Origin: CAVTLG01 sp963802635 | GTDB taxonomy: Bacteria; Chloroflexota; Ktedonobacteria; Ktedonobacterales; Ktedonobacteraceae | Assembly (NCBI GenBank): GCA_963802635.1 | Contig: CAWDJJ010000001.1 | Coordinates: 3,038,001 to 3,102,000, forward strand | Length of the DNA: 64,000 nucleotides | Direction of reading: 5' to 3' | Part shown: positions 1 through 9,331 of the stretch, in pieces | How the letters are laid out: every line of letters begins with the position of its first letter | Numbering within the stretch: position 1 is the stretch's first letter | Notes under the pieces: model-generated | Told to the model about the DNA's origin: nothing | The model's database searches: none | The model's input: the letters and a program-made list of their open reading frames with translations, nothing else | Program-made: the position numbers and the translations under genes

Positions 1-743
1 ACGTGTGAAGCAACGGCAGTGGTTGTCGTAAATACTTGTGCCAGGAAGTGGTAGTACCAGAGGCCAGCCAGGGTCAGGGCGAGCAGGAAGGCAACGCCAA
101 GCACAAACCAGCGCGCACCACGCCAATCCTGGCGGCTGGGCCAGAGTTCCGAGGTAATGGTAAGAATCAAGTAAGGGGCAAAGATCAGCGTCCACCAGGG
201 CCAACCGGGACGTAGAATTTGTAAGTGTTGATGCGTAGCGTCCAATGGGAATGCCCAGATGCTATAGCCAGTTGCTACCCAATACAGGAAAATAAAGACC
301 GCCGTTCCACCAAGCAGTGGCGCGATACCGCTGAGACCATCTCCAATATAACTCATAAAACGTTGTTGTGGGCGCACATACTGAACTTCGCCAAGCTGCA
401 ACGATGTTGGTCCTCCACGGCGGATAATACGTCCCTGTCCGTCGCGTTGCACCAGCGGCTGGATGTGAAAAAGCGTGATACTGGTGATACGGAAGCCAAA
501 CGGTGTAAACAAAACTACCACAAAGGCATGGCTGAGTTCGTGTATGATCACGCCAGGCGCGTTGAGCCAGAACCAGATGAGCATGCCCTTTTCACGCAAT
601 GTACGATAGCCGATTTCGTCGACACGCTGGCGTAGTGCCTTGCGTGTCACGCGCAGGAGCAAAAAGAGCACGAAAACGCCAGCAATAATCAACCAGGGCT
701 GATATGGAGCAATTTGTGCCATGAGTTGTGCATCTGCGTACAT
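1..743 (-). CDS. M50-type (site-2 protease-like) membrane metallopeptidase, 3' end cut by window
   Basis: Reading frame is open from an ATG at 743 to the window edge (247 codons seen, no stop), so the C-terminus is outside. A hydrophobic segment lies at about residues 17-32, followed by HELSH at residues 68-72, which fits the HExxH zinc site of M50 peptidases sitting at the edge of a membrane helix (preceded by NAPGVII). Several further hydrophobic stretches follow, so it is an integral membrane protein. M50 enzymes cut substrates within or next to the membrane; the substrate here cannot be told. The second catalytic motif (an Asp-containing NPDG-like site) is not clear in the visible part, so it may be a divergent M50-like family member. 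The adjacent MFS gene lies downstream of its promoter region in the same direction. Confidence 0.7.
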   Translation of the reverse strand, partial: MYADAQLMAQIAPYQPWLIIAGVFVLFLLLRVTRKALRQRVDEIGYRTLREKGMLIWFWLNAPGVIIHELSHAFVVVLFTPFGFRITSITLFHIQPLVQRDGQGRIIRRGGPTSLQLGEVQYVRPQQRFMSYIGDGLSGIAPLLGGTAVFIFLYWVATGYSIWAFPLDATHQHLQILRPGWPWWTLIFAPYLILTITSELWPSRQDWRGARWFVLGVAFLLALTLAGLWYYHFLAQVFTTTTAVASH

Positions 744-811
744 ACTGTGTATTTTCCTTCACTGCCTGATTTTGGCGATGGTAGCACTTTCTATTGTAGA
801 TGTTCGGAGAC

Positions 812-2242
812 TCATCCGTCAACAGATTTCGATGTACCCTGTGCTACTTTAGCTGTTTCTGCTGGATCTGCCGTGCGCATAGATTCTGGGAGAGTCTGAG
901 GATGTTTGTGTTCATAATGGATGCCCCAGATACCAAAGATAGCCTCCAGAAACGCCAAAATATAAAGAACATGTTCAATACCAAAAAGATCGGAAAAAGC
1001 ACCAATAAACAGAATGATAGGAATAGAACAGGCGTTGTAGAGCACAAGCTGTAAAGCCAGTACGCGTCCTTTGATCCAATTCGGCGTGAGCGCTTGCATT
1101 GCCGTCTGCGCTGGCACGTTGATAAAGTTGAGCGCGATACCCGCCGCAAACATGAGAACTGCGAAGATAAACAAGAAAATCGGGTTAGAATGCCAACTGA
1201 GTGGAAAGAGCGTTCTGGCTAACACTGTGATCAGCGGCAACGCCAGCGTAACAACCGTTAAGCCTATAATACCGTCCAGGATAGTGCGTGATCCACCCAG
1301 TCGACAAATCACGCGTGGTAGAAATACAGAACCTACAACCAGGCCAATACCGGCTGGCGCGAAGACAACCGCCATCGTATTTGGCGGGAGCAACAGCAAT
1401 TGTGTCACAATCGGCGTTGCCAACTGACTGATGACCAGAATAAGCACGCCTGCAAAGGAAAGCTGGATAACGGCCTGGAAAAGAGGCTTTCTCTGGCGTA
1501 CAAAACTCCAACCTTGCTGCATTTCGTGCCAGACATTCCCAATAATACTGATGGTCTGAGCTGCCAACTGCTCGTTGGAAGCTAGTGTATTGGTTTTTTG
1601 GGCAAAGCTCTCAGGGGAAATCAAGAGAATCAGCCATGCGCAAACCAGATAGAGCAAACCAATGATAGCATAGAGTTGTACAATCGCATCGATAGTGACG
1701 CCATGAATAGTAAAAGTTGGTAGAATACTGAGCAGAATCGGCGCAAAAAGCACAAAACCAAGTGCCTGTGAGAGCATAAATGTCAGATTGAACAAAGAAA
1801 GCGCGGACGTCAACTCGTCTTCACTAACAAGCATGGGAATAGTCGAACCTTCAGCCGGAGTGAAAAACTGTCCAATAGAGGAAATGATAAAAGTGAGCAG
1901 ATAAACGGGCAGGAGGTCAGAACAATTCGTGAGCAATACAACGACAAAGAGTATCGTCGCCAATGCGCGCAAACAATTGCTACTCCACAGCACGCGCCGC
2001 TTGTTCATGCGGTCAACAACGACACCCGCGGGCGCGCCGAAGAGCACCGCTGGTATGCTAAAGCTAATAATTGCCAGGCCGATCAGTGTCGTTGACTTTG
2101 TTTTCTCTTCAATCAGGATCAAAAGAGCATAATTGGATGCCTGGAGGATAGTCATGGAGATGAGCTGAGCAAGCCAGAGGCGCAAAAAGTTGCGCTTTTT
2201 GAGCAAGGTGAGAAAACCTTCACTTTGTTTGGCTAGTGCCAT
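812..2242 (-). CDS. MFS transporter (drug/siderophore exporter type)
   Basis: About 476 residues with roughly twelve hydrophobic segments. The N-terminal pattern LRLWLAQLIS and the loop GAPAGVVVDRMNKRR after the second or third helix match the MFS_3/enterobactin-exporter-like branch of the major facilitator superfamily, proton-driven exporters in the cytoplasmic membrane. I place the start at the ATG at 2242 (MALAKQSEGF), which has AAGGA about 10 bases upstream and leaves a normal short cytoplasmic leader; the frame is open to another ATG at 2323, which would add 27 residues without obvious membrane or signal character. Substrate is unknown. It follows DUF951 by about 100 bases in the same direction, so it may be the last gene of that transcription unit. 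Confidence 0.85.
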   Translation of the reverse strand: MALAKQSEGFLTLLKKRNFLRLWLAQLISMTILQASNYALLILIEEKTKSTTLIGLAIISFSIPAVLFGAPAGVVVDRMNKRRVLWSSNCLRALATILFVVVLLTNCSDLLPVYLLTFIISSIGQFFTPAEGSTIPMLVSEDELTSALSLFNLTFMLSQALGFVLFAPILLSILPTFTIHGVTIDAIVQLYAIIGLLYLVCAWLILLISPESFAQKTNTLASNEQLAAQTISIIGNVWHEMQQGWSFVRQRKPLFQAVIQLSFAGVLILVISQLATPIVTQLLLLPPNTMAVVFAPAGIGLVVGSVFLPRVICRLGGSRTILDGIIGLTVVTLALPLITVLARTLFPLSWHSNPIFLFIFAVLMFAAGIALNFINVPAQTAMQALTPNWIKGRVLALQLVLYNACSIPIILFIGAFSDLFGIEHVLYILAFLEAIFGIWGIHYEHKHPQTLPESMRTADPAETAKVAQGTSKSVDG

Positions 2243-2343
2243 ATCACGGATTCCTTGTGTGTCATAAAAAACCTCTGTGTGTTTCCGCTGGTTTGGAGAG
2301 AGAGGCAGCACTTGTGCTGGCATACGACTCTCTGCTCGTCAAA

Positions 2344-2568
2344 TTATTCGTCATCGAACAGATCACGATCAACGTTGGCCGCGCGTGGCAAGATCTGTTT
2401 AATGCGACGTTCGACCTCTGAGCGGGGTAACAAAACACGTCGTCCACATTTTTCGCAACACAGACCAATATCTGCACCTATGCGTACGACCTCCCAATCA
2501 AAATTACCACAAGGATGCTGTTTGCGCAGGCGTAGACGATCTCCTAATTCAAAATGCATTGGTCGCAT
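2344..2568 (-). CDS. DUF951 family small zinc-ribbon-like protein
   Basis: A 74-residue protein with the family hallmarks: an N-terminal GDRLRLRKQHPCG, the central WEVVRIGADIGL, a CEKC pair, and LPRSEVERRIKQIL. DUF951 proteins are widespread in Firmicutes and Chloroflexota, are of about this size, and are of unproven function; the HPCG and CxxC cysteines suggest a metal site. The stop of nadD lies only five bases before its start, so the two are probably co-transcribed and translationally coupled. Confidence 0.85.
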   Translation of the reverse strand: MRPMHFELGDRLRLRKQHPCGNFDWEVVRIGADIGLCCEKCGRRVLLPRSEVERRIKQILPRAANVDRDLFDDE

Positions 2569-2573
2569 AGCTT

Positions 2574-3236
2574 TTAGCTTTCTATCCCCTGGTAGAGTCC
2601 ATGCTGCATAATATAGCGCTCAACGGCTTCCGGTATCTGATACTTAATGGGTCTCCCTTCAGCGACTCGGCAACGCAGGTCCGTCGAGGAGATATCCAGT
2701 TGTGGCACCGGTATAACGAGCAGACGCTGTGTCATGCCAGGGAGGCGCGTCTCTAATTGTGTATTATACCTCGCGTCTTCTACGTATCCTGGACGCCTGA
2801 CGGCGATAAGATGCGTGAGTTGGCCGAGAATGCCAGCCGCGTCATGCCAGGTGTGAAATTCTTCCAGACTGTCCCAGCCGATGATGAAAGAAAGTGCGAC
2901 CTCCGGTTCCCACTGCTTATGTAAGATGCGCAGTGTATCAACCAGATATGACGGCCCCGGACGATCCACCTCGACGCGTGAAATAGTGAAGTGTGGGTTA
3001 GATGCTAACGCTAATTCTAGCATAGTCAGGCGATGCCGTACAGCCGTACTCCCACGACCAACCTTGTGCGGAGGGTGCCCGGCGGGAATAAAGATTAATT
3101 CGCTGAGGCCAAGTGTTGCACGTACCTCTTCCGCAATGATGAGGTGAGCATAATGAATAGGATCAAACGTGCCCCCCATCAACGCAACATGGCGTTTGTC
3201 CGGCGCAAGTCTATACTCTTTCAACGTGTAGCCCAT
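2574..3236 (-). CDS. nadD: Nicotinate-nucleotide adenylyltransferase
   Basis: A 220-residue nucleotidyltransferase that joins nicotinate mononucleotide and ATP to give deamido-NAD, the cytosolic step shared by de novo and salvage NAD synthesis. GGTFDPIHYAH at residues 21-31 is the HxGH-type nucleotide-binding motif in its NadD form, and ISSTDLR at 182-188 is the C-terminal ISSTxxR signature that contacts ATP phosphates. Length is typical. A 20-residue leader precedes the Rossmann strand, so a slightly shorter start is possible. It lies between mscS (29-base gap) and DUF951 (5-base gap), all in one direction. NAD kinase is encoded in the same window at 17259-18161. Confidence 0.93.
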   Translation of the reverse strand: MGYTLKEYRLAPDKRHVALMGGTFDPIHYAHLIIAEEVRATLGLSELIFIPAGHPPHKVGRGSTAVRHRLTMLELALASNPHFTISRVEVDRPGPSYLVDTLRILHKQWEPEVALSFIIGWDSLEEFHTWHDAAGILGQLTHLIAVRRPGYVEDARYNTQLETRLPGMTQRLLVIPVPQLDISSTDLRCRVAEGRPIKYQIPEAVERYIMQHGLYQGIES

Positions 3237-3265
3237 CCTTCAGGGATTAGCATAGTACTGTCGAA

Positions 3266-4342
3266 CTATACTATACCATCCGGTTCGTGTGAAAGTAACT
3301 CAGCCATCGGCAATAGATCATGTAACGCATAGATTGCATCTGAAATGTCTAATATTTGTCCACTGGCAAGCCAGAAGCGCGCGACTAACTTGATCTTCCC
3401 ATCGGCTATGCTATTAAATAGAACGACCGGTTCAGGTTTTTCTATAATCGTAGTAAGGCCCTTGAGTGTCTGGATAATGCTCTTAGCGGTCTCTGTGCGC
3501 GAAAAATCAGCTTCTGGCAGCGTAACGACGACCGTGGCTCGTCTTTCCCCATAATAGGTATTATTCAAGACCGCGCCGCTAAAGAGGATGGCGTTGGGGA
3601 TGGTAATCTCCTCACCACCGACCAGGCGCAATCTGGTCGCGCGTAGGCGTACATCCTCAACTCTACCCACATAAATGAGCGGGGGAGCTATCGGGACGGT
3701 AATTTGGTCTCCAATGAAAAAAGGTCGCTCGAAGAGCAAATAGAGACCGGCAACCAGATCTTTCAGGATATCCTGGACGGCGAAGCTGGCGGCTACTGTG
3801 AGTACACTGGCTACTGCAACAAGACTGGTAAGCGAGATCTGCCAGATAGAAAAAATCCAGAAGCAGGCTACAATCATGGTGATAATGTAGAAGATACGTC
3901 CAATGAGGATGCGCAGGTTGATGTCGACGCGGTTCTCATGTAAGCCGCGTACAGTCAGTGAGTTGAAGGTACGAGCTACGCCTATCGCCAGCGCGAGCAG
4001 GATTAACGTTTCGAAAATGCGCGCAGTCAAAATGTCAGGGGATAGGCCATAATGACCAAGGAAATTGTCAACAGAAGACTGAAGAGTATTCCATATTGCC
4101 AGCGCAATAAGCGTGCCAACGACAAGCGGTGGGAGAATTACAAGCATGCCTAATGTTTGTATGAGCCATTTATCCAACACGGTCTTCTTCAAACGCCGCA
4201 CGAGCAAACGGCGTAACAGAAGGCCGACACCGAGCGCAATGATGGCTGTTGCGATGGTAAATATAAGTCTTGTGACAATATTTGTCATATCTCTTGGTAT
4301 GCTTATCCCACTAAAGGTAATTGTGTTGAAAAAAAAATACAT
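3266..4342 (-). CDS. Mechanosensitive ion channel, MscS family
   Basis: A 358-residue protein with N-terminal membrane helices and a pore-lining helix followed by the soluble beta domain. The stretch AVASVLTVAASFAVQDILKD is the family's pore helix and hinge, and PFFIGDQITV plus VGRVEDVRLRATRL are the conserved MscS middle-domain motifs. Such channels open when membrane tension rises and release solutes during osmotic downshift. The frame opens at an ATG at 4342 (MYFFF) with a weak ribosome site; a second ATG at 4288 (MTNIVTR) begins directly before the first helix and is an equally likely start. It sits between gluQRS and nadD in the same direction. Confidence 0.88.
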   Translation of the reverse strand: MYFFFNTITFSGISIPRDMTNIVTRLIFTIATAIIALGVGLLLRRLLVRRLKKTVLDKWLIQTLGMLVILPPLVVGTLIALAIWNTLQSSVDNFLGHYGLSPDILTARIFETLILLALAIGVARTFNSLTVRGLHENRVDINLRILIGRIFYIITMIVACFWIFSIWQISLTSLVAVASVLTVAASFAVQDILKDLVAGLYLLFERPFFIGDQITVPIAPPLIYVGRVEDVRLRATRLRLVGGEEITIPNAILFSGAVLNNTYYGERRATVVVTLPEADFSRTETAKSIIQTLKGLTTIIEKPEPVVLFNSIADGKIKLVARFWLASGQILDISDAIYALHDLLPMAELLSHEPDGIV

Positions 4343-4385
4343 AAGTACTCTACAAAATCTAGCTCACGCGTCTAATGAATATACG

Positions 4386-5357
4386 TTACTGCGAACTGTG
4401 CAGCTTCGAGCGCATTATATCATATGTTTGCAGCGCATAGCTTGCAGCAAGCTCTATTGGGCTAAGGGACATACCATTTTCTACTAATCCACAGCTAGCG
4501 GCGAGTTGTCCGATAACGCGTTGTGGGGTCATACCGGCGTTGCGCAAGGGAGCGAGGCCCGTACTACGTGCGCGTTTGGCGAGGCGCTTGCCATGATCAT
4601 CGAGCAGTAGGGGGACGTGAGCAAAGGTAGGAACTGGAAAGCCGAGCGCTTCATACAGTAATATCTGGCGCGGAGTCGATAGCAGCAAATCAGCGCCTCG
4701 TACGATCTGGTTGAGGTGCATGAGCGCATCGTCGACAACAACGGCGAATTGATAGGCGATGATACCATCGGTGCGGCGTACAATAAAATCTCCCATTGTC
4801 TGTTGAACCTGCTGATGGCTAGGACCATTGAGCAGGTCGGTGACGACCACGTTTCGTTCGTCATCAACACGAAAACGCAGTGCCGGACGACGACCACGCG
4901 CTACGTACTGTCTACGCTGCGCTTCTGTAAGGTGGCGACAAGTACCAGGATAGCGCGGCCCATCTTCCGCGCCTTGCTGCGGCGCGCTGGCTGCTTGCGC
5001 AATCTCGGCACGGCTACAATAGCAAGGGTAGACCAGACCTGCGGCCTCTAACCGTTGTAGATAGTGCTGATAGATGTCAATGCGTTCACTCTGTGTGTAG
5101 GGTGCGTAAGGGCCACCACAATCTGGTCCCTCGTCCCAATATAAACCTAGCCAATGCAGATCGTCGAGCATACGCTGTGTGGCACCCTCACACACGCGCG
5201 AGTGGTCAAGATCCTCGATGCGTAACACGAATTGACCTCCCATGCCGCGTGCAAAGAGCCATGCCAGTAGTGCGGTACGTAAGTTGCCCAGATGTAAATC
5301 GCCGCTGGGGCTGGGGGCGTAACGACCACGTATGAGTTGATGTGTTAATTGTGACAT
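4386..5357 (-). CDS. gluQ: Glutamyl-Q tRNA(Asp) synthetase
   Basis: A 323-residue paralog of the GluRS catalytic domain lacking the anticodon-binding part. It activates glutamate and attaches it to queuosine in the anticodon of tRNA-Asp. Visible motifs: YAPSPSG then HLGN at 22-25 (HIGH class), LRIEDLD, and KRLAKR near residue 260 (KMSKS class). C112, C114, Y136 and C140 have the spacing of the GluQRS zinc site (CxC...YxxxC), which separates it from GltX. A full-length GltX is present at 42437-43960, so this copy is not the housekeeping synthetase. Its start overlaps the end of maf by 13 bases, indicating coupling. Confidence 0.9.
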   Translation of the reverse strand: MSQLTHQLIRGRYAPSPSGDLHLGNLRTALLAWLFARGMGGQFVLRIEDLDHSRVCEGATQRMLDDLHWLGLYWDEGPDCGGPYAPYTQSERIDIYQHYLQRLEAAGLVYPCYCSRAEIAQAASAPQQGAEDGPRYPGTCRHLTEAQRRQYVARGRRPALRFRVDDERNVVVTDLLNGPSHQQVQQTMGDFIVRRTDGIIAYQFAVVVDDALMHLNQIVRGADLLLSTPRQILLYEALGFPVPTFAHVPLLLDDHGKRLAKRARSTGLAPLRNAGMTPQRVIGQLAASCGLVENGMSLSPIELAASYALQTYDIMRSKLHSSQ

Positions 5358-6001
5358 TGCTCTGACCAGGGACAGTCATGATCCTGGCAACCCCTGGTTG
5401 CTGGATAGACGTCGTATGCCGCCAACAAATCAACGAGCAGACATAATGGTAAGCCAACGACGTTGAAGTAGCAACCATCTATACGCTCTGTGGGTTGGAA
5501 GTGCGCACTTTGAATGCCGTATGCTCCAGCTTTATCCATTGGATCACCGCTGGCAATATACGCGGCAATCTCTTCTTCACTGTAAGGGCGCATCAATACC
5601 GGTGTTGTACAGCTTGCGCCGTGCATTTGCAGTTTGCCAGCGCTGAGCGTAGCCACGACAACGCCCGTTACCACACGATGCCAGCGACCGCGCAACGCAA
5701 GTAATAACTCGCGTGCGTGCGCTTCGTCGCGTGGTTTGCCAAGGACCTGATCATCGAGCAATACAGTTGTATCGGCAGTGATGACGAGATGGTTCGCGGT
5801 CTTGGGTCGTGTAAACATCATTAGCGCTTTGTATGTGGCTGTCCACTGCGCGATGCCCTCGGCAGGACCGTGATACTGGGCCTGGGCAGCATCTTCATCG
5901 CCGGGAGCAACCGCGACGCTGTAAGGTAAACCGAGTTGAGCAATGATCTGCCTGCGACGCGGCGAGGCAGATGCAAGCAGTAATGGAAGTGATACCGTCA
6001 T
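5345..6001 (-). CDS. maf: Maf family nucleoside triphosphate pyrophosphatase
   Basis: About 218 residues. ASASPRR at 10-16 is the Maf/HAM1-fold substrate loop and VITADTTVLLD holds the conserved acidic metal-binding residues; GDPMDKAGAYGIQ is the family's C-terminal signature. Maf enzymes hydrolyse dTTP/UTP or modified nucleotides to monophosphates and act in nucleotide-pool cleaning. I use the ATG at 6001: it overlaps the stop of the upstream methyltransferase gene in an ATGA arrangement, typical of translational coupling. An in-frame ATG at 6013 (MCNFM) is the alternative and would overlap the restored rlmD stop at 6006-6008. The C-terminus extends past the usual Maf end by a short cysteine-rich tail. 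Confidence 0.9.
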   Translation of the reverse strand: MTVSLPLLLASASPRRRQIIAQLGLPYSVAVAPGDEDAAQAQYHGPAEGIAQWTATYKALMMFTRPKTANHLVITADTTVLLDDQVLGKPRDEAHARELLLALRGRWHRVVTGVVVATLSAGKLQMHGASCTTPVLMRPYSEEEIAAYIASGDPMDKAGAYGIQSAHFQPTERIDGCYFNVVGLPLCLLVDLLAAYDVYPATRGCQDHDCPWSEQCHN

Positions 6002-7308
6002 AAAGTTACACATTCCGCTCCAGCAGCGCTACACATTCGATATGGGCGGTGTGTGGGAACATGTTCGAGCGGCTGCACTGAACTTAAACGATATGTTGTA
6101 TGCACGTGGCAAAGTATATGGAGGTCGCGCGCCAGGGTCGAAGGTTCACAGGAAACGTACACAATGCGCTCAACTGGATTTTGCAGTAGAGCATCGAGTA
6201 CTACTGGCATGCAGCCAGCCCGTGGAGGATCAATCACAAAGCCGTCAATGTGTGAAGACAACATTGGCAGCATATCCTCAACCTTGCCCTTGATAATCTC
6301 TATATTTGCCACATCGCGTGCGTTCCACTGCGCATCCTTGATCGCACTCGCGGACTCTTCGATAGCAATGACCTTGCCTATGTGGCGGGCGAGTAGCAAG
6401 GCAAATGTACCCACACCACAATACGCATCGACGATGGTGAGCGCCTGGACCTGTGTTGGCGTGAGTGAAGAGCAGAGGCCATGCAAGACCATTTGCGCCA
6501 TCTTCTCAGCCTGGGCCGTATTGGTCTGGAAAAAGGAACTGGGGCGAATACGAAAAGAAACTCCACCCAGCACCTCCTCCATCGTTTCTGTGCGCAGGTC
6601 CAGTCCTGCGGAAGCAAGTTGTTGCTCTACGGCAGGAGTTTGTGTTGGTTGGATTAGCAACTGGTTGCTAGCTGTCGCACAACGGATCAAAACCTGTGGC
6701 TGTGGGTTGACCTGCTGGCTAACAACGTTGAGCGCGCGGTTGATCTGCTCATGAGCAATGGGACACGAGGTCAGAGGCAGAACACGATGCGTTCCTCGCG
6801 CGGTTAGGCCCGGCTGTCCCTGGCGATTGACGGAAAAACGCATATGATTACGGTAATGCCAGGGATAATCACAAGGTTCGGTATCATGCACAGGTGGTTG
6901 CTCGAAACCTCCAACGTCATGCAAAAGTTGCCACACAATGTCATGTTTCCAGCGCAATTGTGCAGCGTAGTCCAGATGTTGGAGCTGGCAGCCTCCACAG
7001 GTGCCAAACACTGCACAAGGAGCCTCGACACGCAACGGTGAGGGTTCATGGATCTCGGTAATCCAGATGCGGGGTGGTCGCGGCTTCCAATGACGGCGTT
7101 TGCGTCCCGGACGTGGTGCCGGAGGAGCCTCGATAGCAATAGTGACATGTTCTCCTGGCAGCCCAGCAGGAACCTGATAGGTGACTGTGTGTTGTTCACC
7201 TACCTGATCCTGTGTTGTGATGGCTGCCAGCGCATGACCCTCTCGCGTGAGCGGGCCGAGTGTCACGCTATGATACGTAATGGTTTGTGCTTCTTGTACT
7301 GATGTCAT
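5998..7308 (-). CDS. rlmD: 23S rRNA (uracil-5-)-methyltransferase, RlmD/RumA family (frameshifted C-terminus)
   Basis: A 436-residue class I methyltransferase that puts a methyl group on C5 of a 23S rRNA uridine. CAVFGTCGGC supplies three of the four [4Fe-4S] cysteines, SFFQTNT and DAYCGVGTFALLLA are the substrate and SAM motifs, IDPPRAGC is motif IV and VYVSCEPSTLARDL holds the catalytic cysteine. The last 25 residues are wrong for the family. Removing one of the two T's at 6064-6065 restores the canonical LDMFPHTAHIECVALLERNV ending with a stop at 6006-6008. So the reading frame as given is frameshifted by one extra base in its final codons, which probably spares activity or is a sequencing error. 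It is followed by maf. Confidence 0.88.
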   Translation of the reverse strand: MTSVQEAQTITYHSVTLGPLTREGHALAAITTQDQVGEQHTVTYQVPAGLPGEHVTIAIEAPPAPRPGRKRRHWKPRPPRIWITEIHEPSPLRVEAPCAVFGTCGGCQLQHLDYAAQLRWKHDIVWQLLHDVGGFEQPPVHDTEPCDYPWHYRNHMRFSVNRQGQPGLTARGTHRVLPLTSCPIAHEQINRALNVVSQQVNPQPQVLIRCATASNQLLIQPTQTPAVEQQLASAGLDLRTETMEEVLGGVSFRIRPSSFFQTNTAQAEKMAQMVLHGLCSSLTPTQVQALTIVDAYCGVGTFALLLARHIGKVIAIEESASAIKDAQWNARDVANIEIIKGKVEDMLPMLSSHIDGFVIDPPRAGCMPVVLDALLQNPVERIVYVSCEPSTLARDLHILCHVHTTYRLSSVQPLEHVPTHRPYRMCSAAGAECVTL

Positions 7309-7327
7309 TTCTTACGAGTAAATCGGA

Positions 7328-9304
7328 CTATTTACGCTTTTTGCGCTGCTTAAATTTCGGTTTTGGCGTTGTACGCTGTTTGGCCTTCTCATCATTGAAG
7401 ATGGTACGCACAGCCTCTACCAGCTCATGTTCGTCGTCGGATTCTTCGGCCTGCTCCAGATATTTTTCAGCTTTGCGGAGATCTCCGCCCTGGATATAGG
7501 TCAATGAGAGGATTGCCAGCAACTCGGAAGCCTCGGAGTCAACCTCCAACCCTTGCTTGAGCAAGTCACGTGCTCGCGTCAACTCTTCCTGCTCCATATA
7601 AATCATCGCCAACTCGGCATGCGCACCGATTTGCGCGGGATTTGTCTTGATACTGCGTCGCAAGTTGAGTTCTGCCTCATTATGCTGGTGCAAGAGATGG
7701 TAGAGCGAGCCGATGTGGAACCAGAGATCTGGATAATCGGGTGTCAGCTCCGCGACCTTCAGGTAATGCTGGAGGGATTCTTCAGGCTGATCGTGGATCT
7801 GCGCGATTTCTGCCAGGCCCGCCTCAATCAACGTGATTTCCTGTGAATTGGAAGTTAATGGTCGTGCCTGCTGCAGGAGCTTTAGAGCCTCATCGAGTTG
7901 GTCTTCGCGCTCAATAAGCAGGTCCGCGAGCATAATATAAGCGGCGGCTGACGAAGGATCTACAGTAATTGCCTCGCGCAATGCATTTTCTGCCAGTGTC
8001 CTGAAGTGCTCTGCCTGTTCCTCGTCGTCATCCTCGGTATAAGTATCGACGAGCATATCGAAGGTAAATGCCAGTTCTCGTAACGCTTCACCGCGCAATG
8101 CAGGGAAGCGCTCTGCAAGTTGCTGCAAGTAAACGGCGGCGCGCTCCGGCTCATTGACCGACATTGCTTGCGCAAAGGCTTGCTGATAGACGGCAGGGTC
8201 AGCCTGGGGATCGTGGGCTATCAAAGCATCATTATAGTGCATAGCCTGCGTCGTTATACGGATTGCTTCTTCCATGCGTGAGAGCGTGTCTTCGAATGCT
8301 TCCTCCTCATCCTCAAGCTCGTCGTCATCTTCCTCTTCATCCTCAAAACTATCTTCGGCATCTATGACATCTTCACCCTCAAGCTCGTCTTCCTCCTCCT
8401 CCTCTTCTGCCAAGTGTTGCTCGGCTATCGCCACGATGTCAGCAATGTGCTGCTGGAGTTCCGTTGATGAGAGCTGTTGTGCATTGGTAGTCTCATCGTT
8501 CATGGTATCGATGAGCCACTCATCATCTTCCTGGATAAGTGTGTAGCTCGTCCAGAACCAATGGCGTCCCGTCTCTTTGAACACCGTGCTTGCTACAGGA
8601 AGCTCACTAATCGCGCTAGCAAGCGGCACATCTGTAAATTCGAGCGACCAGCCAACTTCTATTGTTGATAGCTGTTCCTGATCATCCTCGGCATCTTCGG
8701 CGCGGTCGTAGACAAACGAGACTTCTTCGTTTGTGGGGTGAGCTTGCTCTCTCCACTGGAGACGGCGTTCAACCCACGCATCACGTGTGAGTCCGGCTCG
8801 TAGCGGGCTACTGCTGGCTAGCAGATCATAGGCTTCCGCGTAATTTCCGTCTGACCAGTTTTCGATGAAATCGGCGACGGTGTTTCCATAAGCGGGTCCG
8901 GCCAGGAATTTTTCTGCATCGGTCATCAATGACTGTAGTTCAGAAAGCAAGGCATCGCTGGATGGCAGATCAAGGGCCTGACTAATGGTGGTTGGTGTTG
9001 GTAACTGCCACGCGGGATAGATATTGGAGCTTTCGAGCCGTATCAATGAACGACGAGCCTCTTTGCGTACCAATTTCGCCTGGCTCACGCTATTGATAGC
9101 CAGGCTGATATCAGCCGCGTCAACATGTTTTTCCTGTGAGAGAGCTTTAAGAAAAGCGATCTGGCTATCTTCTGCTAAGCTGGTGAGGGGTGCGAGCACC
9201 GTCTCTACCTCATCCTGATTCTCACTATCGCGCAACTCTTGCGCAATCTGATGGTATTGTGCAAGTTGCTGCTGAACCTGATTATTATTGGGTATGTCTG
9301 ACAT
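7328..9304 (-). CDS. TPR repeat protein with acidic insert (paralog 1)
   Basis: A 658-residue soluble protein. Residues 1-95 form a helical module ending in VRKEARRSLIRLES that is shared with the next gene upstream. The middle part (about 130-290) is a shared mixed domain with a WFWTSYTLIQED motif. Residues about 298-345 are almost only Glu/Asp and should be disordered. The C-terminal half carries TPR units (for example LWFHIGSLYHLLHQHNEAE and ARDLLKQGLEVD), a protein-protein scaffold. The tail is very basic (KPKFKQRKKRK), so the chain has strongly opposite charges at centre and end. No enzymatic motif. Partner proteins unknown; it follows paralog 2 after a 27-base gap and precedes rlmD after 19 bases, so they are likely one operon. 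Confidence 0.75.
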   Translation of the reverse strand: MSDIPNNNQVQQQLAQYHQIAQELRDSENQDEVETVLAPLTSLAEDSQIAFLKALSQEKHVDAADISLAINSVSQAKLVRKEARRSLIRLESSNIYPAWQLPTPTTISQALDLPSSDALLSELQSLMTDAEKFLAGPAYGNTVADFIENWSDGNYAEAYDLLASSSPLRAGLTRDAWVERRLQWREQAHPTNEEVSFVYDRAEDAEDDQEQLSTIEVGWSLEFTDVPLASAISELPVASTVFKETGRHWFWTSYTLIQEDDEWLIDTMNDETTNAQQLSSTELQQHIADIVAIAEQHLAEEEEEEDELEGEDVIDAEDSFEDEEEDDDELEDEEEAFEDTLSRMEEAIRITTQAMHYNDALIAHDPQADPAVYQQAFAQAMSVNEPERAAVYLQQLAERFPALRGEALRELAFTFDMLVDTYTEDDDEEQAEHFRTLAENALREAITVDPSSAAAYIMLADLLIEREDQLDEALKLLQQARPLTSNSQEITLIEAGLAEIAQIHDQPEESLQHYLKVAELTPDYPDLWFHIGSLYHLLHQHNEAELNLRRSIKTNPAQIGAHAELAMIYMEQEELTRARDLLKQGLEVDSEASELLAILSLTYIQGGDLRKAEKYLEQAEESDDEHELVEAVRTIFNDEKAKQRTTPKPKFKQRKKRK

Positions 9305-9331
9305 GTTCTATCTTTTCCCTTCACTACACGA

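Noticed and set aside
8274..8546. Plus-strand frame coding for long serine runs
   Set aside because: It is the antisense of the Glu/Asp-rich codons of the TPR gene at 7328-9304.
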